Positions 17,485 to 25,713 of a stretch of DNA of 64,000 nt are shown piece after piece. Below the pieces are notes generated by a model. The model was not told where the DNA came from and did not search any database. It was given only the letters and a program-made list of their open reading frames with translations. This DNA is from Parabacteroides merdae ATCC 43184 (GTDB lineage: Bacteria; Bacteroidota; Bacteroidia; Bacteroidales; Tannerellaceae). The stretch covers positions 3,410,001 to 3,474,000 of the forward strand of contig NZ_CP102286.1 in the NCBI RefSeq assembly GCF_025151215.1. Reading direction: 5' to 3'. How positions within the stretch are numbered: the stretch's first letter is position 1; the number at the start of each line of letters is the position of its first letter. The position numbers were made by a program, and so were the translations under genes.

Positions 17485-20307
17485 ATGAAGTTATTCCTCA
17501 TAGATGCATATGCATTGATTTATCGGTCTTACTACGCTTTTATCAAGAACCCGCGTATCAACTCCAAAGGCATGAACACTTCGGCCATCTTCGGTTTTAT
17601 CAACAGCCTGGAAGATGTCCTGAAACGTGAAAACCCGACCCATATTGCGGTAGGCTTCGACCCGAAAGGTCCGACTTTCCGCCACGAAGCCTACGAACAG
17701 TACAAGGCGCAACGGCAAGAGACGCCGGAAGATATCCGCAAGTCGGTCCCTTTCATCAAAGACATCATAGAAGCCTACAATATCCCGATACTGGAAGTTC
17801 CGCGCTATGAGGCCGACGATGTTATCGGCACGGTTGCCAAGCAAGCCGAAAAAGAAGGTTTCGAAGTATATATGATGACACCTGACAAAGACTACGGCCA
17901 GCTGGTATCCGAACATATATTCATGTACCGCCCCCGCTTCGGCGGTGACTACGAGATTATGGGCGTACCCGAAGTACTGGACAAATACGGCCTGACATCC
18001 GTCGACCAGGTGATCGACCTTTTAGGACTGATGGGCGACAGTTCCGACAACATCCCCGGATGTCCGGGTGTCGGTGAAAAGACCGCCCAGAAATTATTGG
18101 CCGAATTCGGAACGATCGAAAATCTTTTGGAGAATACCGACAAGCTGAAAGGCTCCCTTCAAAAGAAGGTCATGGAGAACATGGAGCAGATCCGCTTCTC
18201 CAAATTCCTGGCAACAATCAAGACGGATGTACCGATCCGGTTCGATGCTGCCAAATGCATCCGTGAAAAGATGAATGAGGAACGTCTCGTAGAGATTTAC
18301 ACTGAATTAGAATTCAGAACATTTATTAACAGAATGAGCGGAGAGCCGGAAAAAGTCAAAACGGAGTCCAAAACAGCACCGGCGCCAGCAAAAGCCGATA
18401 CAAGAAAAAAAGCAGCTCCGGCAGGCCCGATTCAAGGCTCGCTCTTTGAAGAATTTGCGACCGAACCTACGGCTGTTCCCAAATATTCGACTCTCGCGAA
18501 CTTAAAGTCTACTCCTCACACCTATTATCTTGTTGATACAGAGGAAAAAAGAATAGAATTAGGGCGGTTTTTGAACGAACAGGATTTTTTTGCTTTTGAC
18601 ACGGAAACAGATGGTATAGATCCATTGAAGGCCGGATTGGTCGGAATGTCGTTCGCCGTGAAGGAAAACGAGGCCTGGTACGTCCCTGTTCCGGCAGCCC
18701 GCGAAGAAGCCGACAAAATTCTTGCCCACTTCTCCCCCGCCCTGCAGAATCCGAAATCTCTCAAGATCGGACAAAATATAAAATTCGACATCCTTGTCGT
18801 CCGCAAATATGGAATCCGGATAGCCGGCCCTCTATTCGACACGATGATCGCCCACTACCTTCTGAATCCCGAACTGCGTCACGGTATGGACTACCTCGCC
18901 GAAACATACCTTAAATATAAAACAGTACGGATCGAGGAACTGATCGGCCCGAGAGAAAGGAAACAACTTACCATGCGTGACGTCCCGGTTGTCCAAGTAG
19001 CCGAATATGCCGCCGAGGACGCGGACATCACGCTCAAGCTGAAAAACTATTTTACCCCCTGTCTGGAAAAAGAAGGACTCGAATCGCTTTTTTATGACAT
19101 CGAGATGCCTTTAATATATGTATTGGCTGAAATGGAATATACGGGAGTGACGCTTGACACCGTCGCCTTGAAACAATCGTCCGAGGAACTGACGACCGCA
19201 CTCAAGAAGTTGGAGAAAGAGATCTACGAACTGGCAGGAATGAAGTTCAACATCAATTCTGCCCGCCAGGTCGGCGAAGTCCTTTTCGATCACCTCAAGA
19301 TAGAAGAGAAAGCGAGGAAGACAAAGACAGGCAGCTATAGCACGAGTGAAGAAATACTGGAAAAAATGCGTTCCAAACATCCCGTCGTGGGAAAGCTGCT
19401 CGAATATCGAGGGCTGAAGAAGCTGCTCAGCACCTATATCGATGCCCTACCCGAACTGATCAACCCGGAAACCGGCAAGATCCACACGTCCTACAACCAA
19501 GCAGTCACCTCGACCGGCCGCCTCAGTTCCACCAATCCGAACCTGCAAAACATTCCGGTACGCGATGAGTTGGGACGTGAAATCCGGAAAGCCTTTACAG
19601 CCGAAAACGAAGACTGTATTTTCTTCTCCGCCGACTATTCGCAGATCGAACTTCGCATCATGGCCCATCTGAGCCAGGATGCCCACATGATAGAAGCCTT
19701 CCGCAGCGGAGCCGACATTCATGCCGCCACAGCCGCCAAGATATACGGTATTCCGGTTGAAGAAGTCACTTCCGATATGCGTCGGAAAGCGAAAACGGCC
19801 AATTTCGGCATTATCTACGGAATCTCTGTTTTCGGGTTGGCCGAACGGCTGAGCATCCCACGCGCAGAGTCAAAAGAGTTGATCGAAGGATACTTCAAAA
19901 CCTATCCGGACATCCGTGCATACATGGACGAAAGCATCGAGGTGGCGAAAGAAAAAGGATATGTAGAGACGATCTACAAGCGCAAACGTTTCCTGCCGGA
20001 TATCAACTCCCATAACGCGATCGTACGGGGATATGCCGAACGAAACGCGATCAACGCTCCGATCCAGGGCAGTGCAGCCGACATCATCAAAGTTGCCATG
20101 GTTCGCATCTTCAACCGTTTCGAAACCGAAGGTCTGAAGAGCAAGATGATCCTGCAGGTACACGATGAATTGAACTTCAACGTCTACAAGGACGAATTGG
20201 AAAAAGTGAAACAAATCGTGTTGGATGAAATGGAAAATGCAATCAAACTGCAAGTTCCCTTGATCGCCGACTGCGGTGAAGGGGTAAACTGGCTGGAAGC
20301 GCATTAA
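17485..20307 (+). CDS. polA: DNA polymerase I
   Basis: A 940-residue PolA for Okazaki-fragment processing and repair synthesis. The N-terminal 5'-3' exonuclease/flap domain has EVPRYEADDVIGT and LLGLMGDSSDNIPG with GVGEKTAQKLL. A proline/alanine-rich linker precedes the 3'-5' exonuclease, which looks active: Exo I FAFDTETDG, Exo II GQNIKFD and Exo III YAAEDADIT. The polymerase has motif A FSADYSQIELRIMAH, motif B RRKAKTANFGIIYG and motif C LQVHDEL. The ATG at 17485 is chosen over a GTG 12 bases upstream. Confidence 0.97.
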   Translation: MKLFLIDAYALIYRSYYAFIKNPRINSKGMNTSAIFGFINSLEDVLKRENPTHIAVGFDPKGPTFRHEAYEQYKAQRQETPEDIRKSVPFIKDIIEAYNIPILEVPRYEADDVIGTVAKQAEKEGFEVYMMTPDKDYGQLVSEHIFMYRPRFGGDYEIMGVPEVLDKYGLTSVDQVIDLLGLMGDSSDNIPGCPGVGEKTAQKLLAEFGTIENLLENTDKLKGSLQKKVMENMEQIRFSKFLATIKTDVPIRFDAAKCIREKMNEERLVEIYTELEFRTFINRMSGEPEKVKTESKTAPAPAKADTRKKAAPAGPIQGSLFEEFATEPTAVPKYSTLANLKSTPHTYYLVDTEEKRIELGRFLNEQDFFAFDTETDGIDPLKAGLVGMSFAVKENEAWYVPVPAAREEADKILAHFSPALQNPKSLKIGQNIKFDILVVRKYGIRIAGPLFDTMIAHYLLNPELRHGMDYLAETYLKYKTVRIEELIGPRERKQLTMRDVPVVQVAEYAAEDADITLKLKNYFTPCLEKEGLESLFYDIEMPLIYVLAEMEYTGVTLDTVALKQSSEELTTALKKLEKEIYELAGMKFNINSARQVGEVLFDHLKIEEKARKTKTGSYSTSEEILEKMRSKHPVVGKLLEYRGLKKLLSTYIDALPELINPETGKIHTSYNQAVTSTGRLSSTNPNLQNIPVRDELGREIRKAFTAENEDCIFFSADYSQIELRIMAHLSQDAHMIEAFRSGADIHAATAAKIYGIPVEEVTSDMRRKAKTANFGIIYGISVFGLAERLSIPRAESKELIEGYFKTYPDIRAYMDESIEVAKEKGYVETIYKRKRFLPDINSHNAIVRGYAERNAINAPIQGSAADIIKVAMVRIFNRFETEGLKSKMILQVHDELNFNVYKDELEKVKQIVLDEMENAIKLQVPLIADCGEGVNWLEAH

Positions 20308-20347
20308 CAAAAACACATAAAGTTTATAAATCACAGCATTTATACAC

Positions 20348-20355
20348 TATCTTTG
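20348..20355 (+). promoter_or_regulatory. Bacteroidota -7 promoter element (TATCTTTG) before the structured RNA
   Basis: TATCTTTG fits TAnnTTTG exactly. A TTTA at 20323-20326 sits 21 bp upstream in the place expected for the -33 element. It lies about 40 bases after the polA stop and before the strongest RNA fold in the window. Confidence 0.55.
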
Positions 20356-20360
20356 TCGTG

Positions 20361-20605
20361 AAATTTATTGCAAGGAGTTGCAATATCACATAGTAAAACA
20401 GAAGCGTTATCATATTGTCCTTAAGCAAGAAAATCGCCAATTTTTCATCCAGCAAGGACAGTAGACAACAATTGCCTCACGTTTTTTGTATATATATACA
20501 TAATATATAAACATCAAGCGTGGGCTGTTGTCTATCTGCTGGATAGGTGTTTGGCGATACCTCTTGCTTGGATAGATGGCAGTTCCCACGCTTTTATTAT
20601 ATTTT
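20361..20605 (+). ncRNA. candidate structured non-coding RNA (6S-like rod)
   Basis: A 5' hairpin (TATTGCAA, loop GGAG, TTGCAATA, near 20367-20386) is followed by a long imperfect rod. Pairs in nested order are AAGCAAG (20423-20429) with CTTGCTT (20563-20569), TCGCCAA (20434-20440) with TTGGCGA (20551-20557), TCCAGCA (20448-20454) with TGCTGGA (20537-20543), TAGACAACA (20462-20470) with TGTTGTCTA (20526-20534), and CACG with CGTG. The apical loop is AT-rich. A competing pairing joins AAGCGTGGG (20516-20524) to CCCACGCTT (20585-20593), next to a T-rich tract. A rod with bulges after a dedicated promoter recalls 6S RNA; identity is not established. Confidence 0.5.
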
Positions 20606-20641
20606 CCGTCTTAGGGGGACAGATGGAGCAATTGGAAAATT

Positions 20642-21313
20642 ATGTATTTCATATTCCCTGACAATCTTCCGGTATCCGTACAAAAAGCAGCGTTCGAATT
20701 CACATCCGGACAGTTCCCCTTGTATCGTTACATAACACCGGATACAGAGATACTGAATCGGGGTATTTCAATCGCTATCCCGGATGAAGCCAGCCACATC
20801 CGTTCCATCCGCCTCACGACATCACTGAGCCATTTCACTTACTATTACCCCGAAAAAGGATATAAGATCGCGCAAGGTATCCATCTTCCCCCTTTCCGGG
20901 TTCCGGCAGTCGGAGATCTCTATGCAAACGGCGTGATCATACAGGCTGGAGCAGATTCTCCCGGTCAGCATATAGAACCCGATATAGCCCCTTATAAAGG
21001 TTCGGTAATGGAGATACGGGAACAGACACTCGATTATTTCGATGCCTTGATCTATTGCGAGTCCATTTCCGAAGGGACCTTAGACAATTGGCATTTGCCG
21101 GATATGCTCAATCTGGTATTACTGCACACCAGGCAACGGGAATTCAACATGTTCCTCGCCAAGTATCAAGGAACTTTTTTATACGACGAGGAATACTGGT
21201 GCAAAGACAACAGCGTGATCGATCTGGGAGTAGCATTCAATATGGCAAATAGCCGCCTCGCTATATGCCCCAAAAAGGAAAAGCGGCAGGTTCGGGCCAT
21301 ACTGGATTATTAA
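20642..21313 (+). CDS. hypothetical protein, C-terminal part resembling DUF1566/Lcl-type domains
   Basis: A 223-residue protein without a signal peptide or transmembrane helix. The N-terminal half is not recognised. The C-terminal half has the spacing of DUF1566-like domains: WHLPDMLNLVLLHTRQREF, then EEYWCKDNS, and finally KKEKRQVRAILDY in place of the family's final VRxVR. These domains occur in surface and fimbria-associated proteins of this phylum. It lies behind the structured RNA candidate and before ychF, on the same strand, but with a promoter in front of ychF. Function unknown. Confidence 0.6.
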   Translation: MYFIFPDNLPVSVQKAAFEFTSGQFPLYRYITPDTEILNRGISIAIPDEASHIRSIRLTTSLSHFTYYYPEKGYKIAQGIHLPPFRVPAVGDLYANGVIIQAGADSPGQHIEPDIAPYKGSVMEIREQTLDYFDALIYCESISEGTLDNWHLPDMLNLVLLHTRQREFNMFLAKYQGTFLYDEEYWCKDNSVIDLGVAFNMANSRLAICPKKEKRQVRAILDY

Positions 21314-21405
21314 AAGACTCAAATTCCTCTCCCGCTTATTCGCCCAAACAATATTTTCTATATCCGGTTCGCCTGTATCCGGCAACATAAATACAAAAGA
21401 TTGTA

Positions 21406-21413
21406 TATCTTTG
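21406..21413 (+). promoter_or_regulatory. Bacteroidota -7 promoter element (TATCTTTG) of ychF
   Basis: TATCTTTG matches TAnnTTTG, 44 bases before the ychF start. Confidence 0.55.
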
Positions 21414-21457
21414 CAGTCTGGAAACAAAGTTTGAATAAATCATAACAACAAAATAGA

Positions 21458-22561
21458 ATGGCATTACAATGTGGCATCGTAGGACTTCCCAACGTAGGAA
21501 AGTCTACTCTTTTCAATTGCTTATCGAATGCAAAAGCACAGTCTGCTAACTTCCCGTTCTGTACGATCGAACCGAATGTCGGCGTGATCACCGTACCGGA
21601 CGAACGTTTGAACAAACTGGCAGAAATCGAACATCCCCAGCGTGTTATCCCTACTACGGTGGAAATCGTAGACATCGCCGGCCTTGTAAAAGGCGCCAGC
21701 AAAGGAGAAGGGCTGGGAAACAAATTCCTTGCCAATATTCGCGAAACAGATGCAATCCTGCATGTACTGCGTTGCTTCGATGACGACAATATTGTTCATG
21801 TGGACGGCCGTGTCGATCCGGTTCGCGACAAGGAAATCATTGACACCGAATTGCAGATCAAAGACCTGGAAACCATTGACAGCCGTATTGCCAAAGTGCA
21901 GAAACAGGCTCAGACAGGCGGTGACAAGCAGGCTAAAATCGCTTACGAAGTACTTTGCAAATATAAGGAAGCACTGGAACAGGGTAAAAGTGCCCGCACC
22001 GTTTCTTTCGATACGAAAGACGAACAGAAGATCGCACACGATCTATTCCTGTTGACCGACAAACCGGTAATGTATGTCTGTAACGTAGATGAAGCAAGCG
22101 CAGTCAACGGTAATAAATATGTGGATGCTGTCCGCGAAGCCGTAAAAGACGAAGGAGCTGAAATATTGGTCGTAGCGGCCAAGATCGAAAGCGAGATTGC
22201 CGAATTCGACACCTACGAAGAACGCCAGATGTTCTTACAGGAGATCGGTTTGGAAGAATCCGGCGTTGCCCGTCTGATCAAGTCCGCTTACAAACTCCTG
22301 AACCTGCAAACATTCCTGACCGCCGGTCCCGACGAATGTCGTGCCTGGACTTTCCATAAAGGATGGAAAGCCCCGCAATGTGCCGGTGTGATCCATACCG
22401 ACTTCGAAAAAGGCTTTATCCGCGCCGAAGTCATCAAATATGAGGATTATATTTCCTACGGTTCGGAATCTGCTGTAAAAGAAGCCGGAAAGATGAGTGT
22501 CGAGGGAAAAGAATATATCGTTCAGGACGGCGATATCATGCATTTCCGCTTTAATGTGTAA
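21458..22561 (+). CDS. ychF: redox-regulated ATPase YchF (OLA1 family)
   Basis: A 367-residue Obg-like P-loop ATPase. The G1 motif is GLPNVGKSTLFNCL and G3 is DIAGLVKGASKGEGLGNKFL. The C-terminal TGS domain includes FLTAGPDECRAWT, GVIHTDFEKGFIRAEVI and VQDGDIMHFRFNV. YchF binds ribosomes and acts in the oxidative stress response. The start follows a TAnnTTTG promoter. A lipoprotein gene follows 21 bp later and may be co-transcribed, with a strong terminator after both. Confidence 0.97.
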   Translation: MALQCGIVGLPNVGKSTLFNCLSNAKAQSANFPFCTIEPNVGVITVPDERLNKLAEIEHPQRVIPTTVEIVDIAGLVKGASKGEGLGNKFLANIRETDAILHVLRCFDDDNIVHVDGRVDPVRDKEIIDTELQIKDLETIDSRIAKVQKQAQTGGDKQAKIAYEVLCKYKEALEQGKSARTVSFDTKDEQKIAHDLFLLTDKPVMYVCNVDEASAVNGNKYVDAVREAVKDEGAEILVVAAKIESEIAEFDTYEERQMFLQEIGLEESGVARLIKSAYKLLNLQTFLTAGPDECRAWTFHKGWKAPQCAGVIHTDFEKGFIRAEVIKYEDYISYGSESAVKEAGKMSVEGKEYIVQDGDIMHFRFNV

Positions 22562-22582
22562 TTACCTAAAACAAAATACATT

Positions 22583-23998
22583 ATGATTGATAAAACCAGT
22601 ACAGTATTAATAGTGGCCTTGATAAGTATCTTAGGGCTTACCAGCTGCATACGATACAACGTTGCAGAACCATTAGACCGTTTCAGCAGTCCCGAAATGG
22701 GAACTGCCGACGGTAATGAAATAACCGTGACAGCCGGATCGACCTGGTTTGCAGAAGGAGAATATGAGAACTTTATACTTACCGGGCAAGCTCTCACCGG
22801 GGAAAATGCGGAAGCGGCCTTGTTGTTCCATCATACCGACGGGAAATCAGGCTATGAGGTAGCATTCCGGAACGGAGCCATCGACGGCACACGTAAAAGC
22901 GGCAGCCTCACATCCGTGCGTAACCTCTACCGTTCATTAGCTGAAGACGGGAAGTGGTTCGACTTTGAAATTGCTGTACGCGGGCATAACATAATGATTG
23001 CCATAAACGATACGGTAGTAGTATGCTATACCGAACCCGAACACCCCTATCGTACAAAAGAGTATGCCGGGCGCTTGCTCAGCCACGGTTCTATTGCACT
23101 AAAAGGTATGAGCGGTGATGTAACCTTTCGTAACCTCAACATGACCCGCTTGAAAAAAGACGCGGTCAATGAGGCAGACACAATGCCACGGATAGACGAA
23201 CAGAACGATGCTGTGATCCGTTTCCAGCAGCAAAACTTCCCCGTGATAGATTACCACGTGCATTTGAAAGGCGGCCTGACGAAGGAGATGGCGCACGCCA
23301 TGTCAATGAACTACGGTATCAACTACGGTGTGGCTCCCAATGCCGGTGAGGGTGGCGTAGGCCGTATGCTTGCCGATGACAAGGAAGTGTACGAATACTA
23401 CAACGAAGTAAAAGACATGCCATTCCTGCGCGGTGTGCAAGGTGAAGGCCGTAAGTGGACAGCCACCTTCTCTCAGAAGGCTTTAGGCGTATTCGATTAT
23501 CTCTTTACCGACGGAATGACCATTGTGGACCATAAAGGACGTCTGTCAAGGATATACCGCCCCGAAGAGGTACACTACGACGGTGTTACCAAAGAACAAT
23601 ATATGGATCACTTGGTGGACCAGACCGTCAAGATCCTTACCAATGAGCCGGCCGACATCTATGCCAATCCTACCTTCCTGCCGGAAGAGTTGAATGCAGA
23701 GTATGCCAAATACTGGACCGATGAGCGTATCGACCGCGTCCTGGATGTATTGAAAAAACATAACATTGCACTCGAAATCAACGCACGCTACAAAATTCCA
23801 AGCTTCGACATCATCCGCAAAGCGAAAGAGCGTGGAATCAAGTTCACCTTTGGGACAAACAATGTCGATGCCGATTTCGGCAAACTGGAATATTGCCTGC
23901 AAGCCGTCGACGAATGCGGTCTGACAGTAGAAGATCTCTGGTTTCCGACTATGAGCGTACGCGGTACTCGCGAAGTGGTGCTGTATAATAAGTGGTAA
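22583..23998 (+). CDS. lipoprotein with DUF1080-like domain and PHP/amidohydrolase-like domain
   Basis: A 471-residue lipoprotein (lipobox LTSC, residues 19-22). The first half (about 40-195) looks like a concanavalin-type DUF1080/3-keto-disaccharide hydrolase domain: LTGQALTGENAEAALLFHH, then GSIALKGMSGDVTFRNLNMTRL. The second half starts VIDYHVHLKGGLTKE, a metal-binding HxH opening, and continues through ALEINARYKIPSFDIIRKAKERGIKFTFGTNN, as in PHP-domain hydrolases. It is probably a periplasmic or surface metal-dependent hydrolase acting on a sugar derivative. The substrate is unknown; the domain pairing is read from motifs only. Confidence 0.65.
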   Translation: MIDKTSTVLIVALISILGLTSCIRYNVAEPLDRFSSPEMGTADGNEITVTAGSTWFAEGEYENFILTGQALTGENAEAALLFHHTDGKSGYEVAFRNGAIDGTRKSGSLTSVRNLYRSLAEDGKWFDFEIAVRGHNIMIAINDTVVVCYTEPEHPYRTKEYAGRLLSHGSIALKGMSGDVTFRNLNMTRLKKDAVNEADTMPRIDEQNDAVIRFQQQNFPVIDYHVHLKGGLTKEMAHAMSMNYGINYGVAPNAGEGGVGRMLADDKEVYEYYNEVKDMPFLRGVQGEGRKWTATFSQKALGVFDYLFTDGMTIVDHKGRLSRIYRPEEVHYDGVTKEQYMDHLVDQTVKILTNEPADIYANPTFLPEELNAEYAKYWTDERIDRVLDVLKKHNIALEINARYKIPSFDIIRKAKERGIKFTFGTNNVDADFGKLEYCLQAVDECGLTVEDLWFPTMSVRGTREVVLYNKW

Positions 23999-24028
23999 AA
24001 TCTTCTCTTTACAAATAATTTTCATTTT

Positions 24029-24072
24029 CAGGTGCGCTGTCTATACTTAATCAACAGCACACCTGTTGTTTT
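24029..24072 (+). terminator. intrinsic terminator after the ychF-lipoprotein unit
   Basis: CAGGTGCGCTGT (24029-24040) pairs with ACAGCACACCTG (24054-24065) with one mismatch, and TTGTTTT follows. The stem-loop with a T tract is a convincing intrinsic terminator on the plus strand. Confidence 0.85.
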
Positions 24073-24128
24073 ATAGATACTCCTATCACATTCTATGGAA
24101 TATTAGAAAGTGACCAAACTTATCCTCT

Positions 24129-24368
24129 ACAGCAAAGCTGGCCATCTCCTGCTGGACGAACCGTTCAACGGCCTCTCCTATTGCTGCAGAAGAAATACGT
24201 ATGCACATCACCGAAAGCGCCCGGACAAGAGGCATTATCTTGATAGACCACAATTTCAGGGTAGTGCACAAAATAGTAAACCGCACCCTGCTTCTGGATC
24301 AATGCTACCTAAAGAAAACCAAGGAAAAGAAAAAATTAATCTCTTACGGTCATTATCGTCCCGGCTAA
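24129..24368 (+). pseudogene. relic of an ABC transporter ATPase, 3' end only, frameshifted
   Basis: One frame reads HLLLDEPFNGLS (Walker B region) up to about 24179. A shifted frame then continues PIAAEEIRMHITESARTRG, IILIDHNFRVVHKIVNRTLL and LDQCYLKKTKEKKKL to a stop at 24366-24368. The second part is the usual D-loop/H-loop and C-terminal tail of an ABC ATPase. The upstream two thirds of the gene, including Walker A, are gone. The remains sit between a terminator and an intact gene. Confidence 0.75.
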
Positions 24369-24406
24369 TTTTAGTATCTTTCAGCGCATATTAATTCTCA
24401 ATCATT

Positions 24407-25330
24407 ATGAAAACCTGTTGTATGATTCTCTTAGCGGCTTTCACGTCGCTCGCATCCGCCCAACAAAACGACGTAACCAGCATATTGGAAGTACTGGACG
24501 TAACAAACGGCAGGCGCACCGTAGTCAAAGAATTCCCCTACCGTGTCGAAGCCCCAAACTGGACACCCGACGGCCAGTGGCTCGTGTATAATAGCGGGGG
24601 GAAACTGTACAAACTCTCCCCCGATTCGCCCGGCGAACCTGAAATGATAAACACTGGCTTTGCCACCCGATGCAACAACGACCATGTCATAGCTGCCGAC
24701 GGCAAGCAGATAGCTATCAGCCACGGGACGAAAGAAGACGGCAAATCACGCATCTATACCCTCCCGATGCAAGGAGGGACACCTCGCTTGATCACCCCGA
24801 TTGCTCCCAGCTACCTACACGGATGGAGCCCGGATGGACGGCAACTTGCCTATTGTGCCGACCGGAAAGGCAATTATGACATTTACGTTATTCCAGTTGA
24901 AGGAGGAGAAGAAAGACAGCTGACGACAGCAGAAGGATTGGACGATGGTCCCGAATATTCCCCTTGCGGAGAATATATCTGGTTCAATTCCGTACGCACG
25001 GGTTTGATGCAAGTATGGAGAATGAAGAAAGACGGCTCTGAACAAACCCAGATGACGTTTGACGAAACCCGCAATTCCTGGTTTCCTCATGTCTCACCTG
25101 ACGGTAAATCCGTTATCTTTATCACTTATTATAAAGGAGATCTGGAACCGGGGCAGCATCTTCCCAATAAGAACGTTGAACTTAGGATTATGCCAGCCAC
25201 AGGAGGAAAGCCAAAAACATTAGTCAAGTTATTCGGAGGACAGGGCACAATCAATGTCAATTCCTGGGCTCCGGATAGTAAGCACATCGCATTCGTCAGT
25301 TACCGCCTCTCCTCTTCTTCATCCAAATAA
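24407..25330 (+). CDS. TolB-like beta-propeller protein (WD40/PD40 repeats)
   Basis: A 307-residue secreted protein. The signal peptide [13 protein letters not shown] is followed by repeats of the PD40 type: [81 protein letters not shown] and [17 protein letters not shown]. These form a periplasmic beta-propeller related to TolB. Many such Bacteroidota proteins are of unknown function. The end is a serine-rich tail. A perfect 10-bp-stem hairpin follows. Confidence 0.8.
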   Translation: MKTCCMILLAAFTSLASAQQNDVTSILEVLDVTNGRRTVVKEFPYRVEAPNWTPDGQWLVYNSGGKLYKLSPDSPGEPEMINTGFATRCNNDHVIAADGKQIAISHGTKEDGKSRIYTLPMQGGTPRLITPIAPSYLHGWSPDGRQLAYCADRKGNYDIYVIPVEGGEERQLTTAEGLDDGPEYSPCGEYIWFNSVRTGLMQVWRMKKDGSEQTQMTFDETRNSWFPHVSPDGKSVIFITYYKGDLEPGQHLPNKNVELRIMPATGGKPKTLVKLFGGQGTINVNSWAPDSKHIAFVSYRLSSSSSK

Positions 25331-25335
25331 GCATT

Positions 25336-25384
25336 CTTGGCGGTGTCAAAACTATTCTACCCCCACGCTTAACGCACCGCCAAG
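25336..25384 (+). terminator. long-loop hairpin after the TolB-like gene
   Basis: CTTGGCGGTG (25336-25345) and CACCGCCAAG (25375-25384) are perfectly complementary with a 29-nt loop, followed by CTTTTA. It is a probable terminator for the preceding plus-strand gene. Confidence 0.6.
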
Positions 25385-25417
25385 CTTTTACATTATATAG
25401 AAAAACATTATTTCTAA

Positions 25418-25446
25418 TAAAAAAAGGAATGCCGTACCGACATTCC
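25418..25446 (-). terminator. intrinsic terminator on the minus strand
   Basis: On the minus strand GGAATG and CATTCC enclose a further CGGTACG palindromic core (hairpin 25426-25446), and seven T residues follow. It ends transcription coming from about 25620, where the only possible gene is the 26-codon frame at 25469-25549. Confidence 0.7.
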
Positions 25447-25468
25447 CTACCAAACACACATTTACCTC

Positions 25469-25549
25469 TTATTTCATACCATATTTCTGCATTCCATATT
25501 CACCTAATATTTCAAGGCATCTGAGGCACTTTCTAAAAAACTTCTTCAT
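25469..25549 (-). CDS. candidate small protein of 26 residues
   Basis: The ATG complementary to 25547-25549 opens a frame coding a basic, amphipathic peptide that starts MKKFFRKCLRCLEILGEYG and ends QKYGMK before TAA. It has a purine-rich AGAGAGAAG before the start, a TATTTTTG promoter about 77 bp upstream and an intrinsic terminator just after. Nothing else lies between promoter and terminator. The unit is thus a genuine transcription unit candidate; whether the product is the peptide or an RNA cannot be settled here. Confidence 0.45.
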   Translation of the reverse strand: MKKFFRKCLRCLEILGEYGMQKYGMK

Positions 25550-25625
25550 AGCTTCTCTCTTTTTGTTTAAAACGACTCATGCAAAACACACCCGCATTAG
25601 TATTGCATAATTATGTTTTACAACA

Positions 25626-25633
25626 CAAAAATA
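25626..25633 (-). promoter_or_regulatory. Bacteroidota -7 promoter element (TATTTTTG) for the small minus-strand unit
   Basis: Minus-strand TATTTTTG matches TAnnTTTG and precedes the 26-codon frame and its terminator. Confidence 0.4.
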
Positions 25634-25713
25634 GAGGTAAAACAGATACGTTATTCACCTCAAATGTCTATTTAACATCATTTGTACAAACAGCCGAACA
25701 ATAAAAAAGCACC

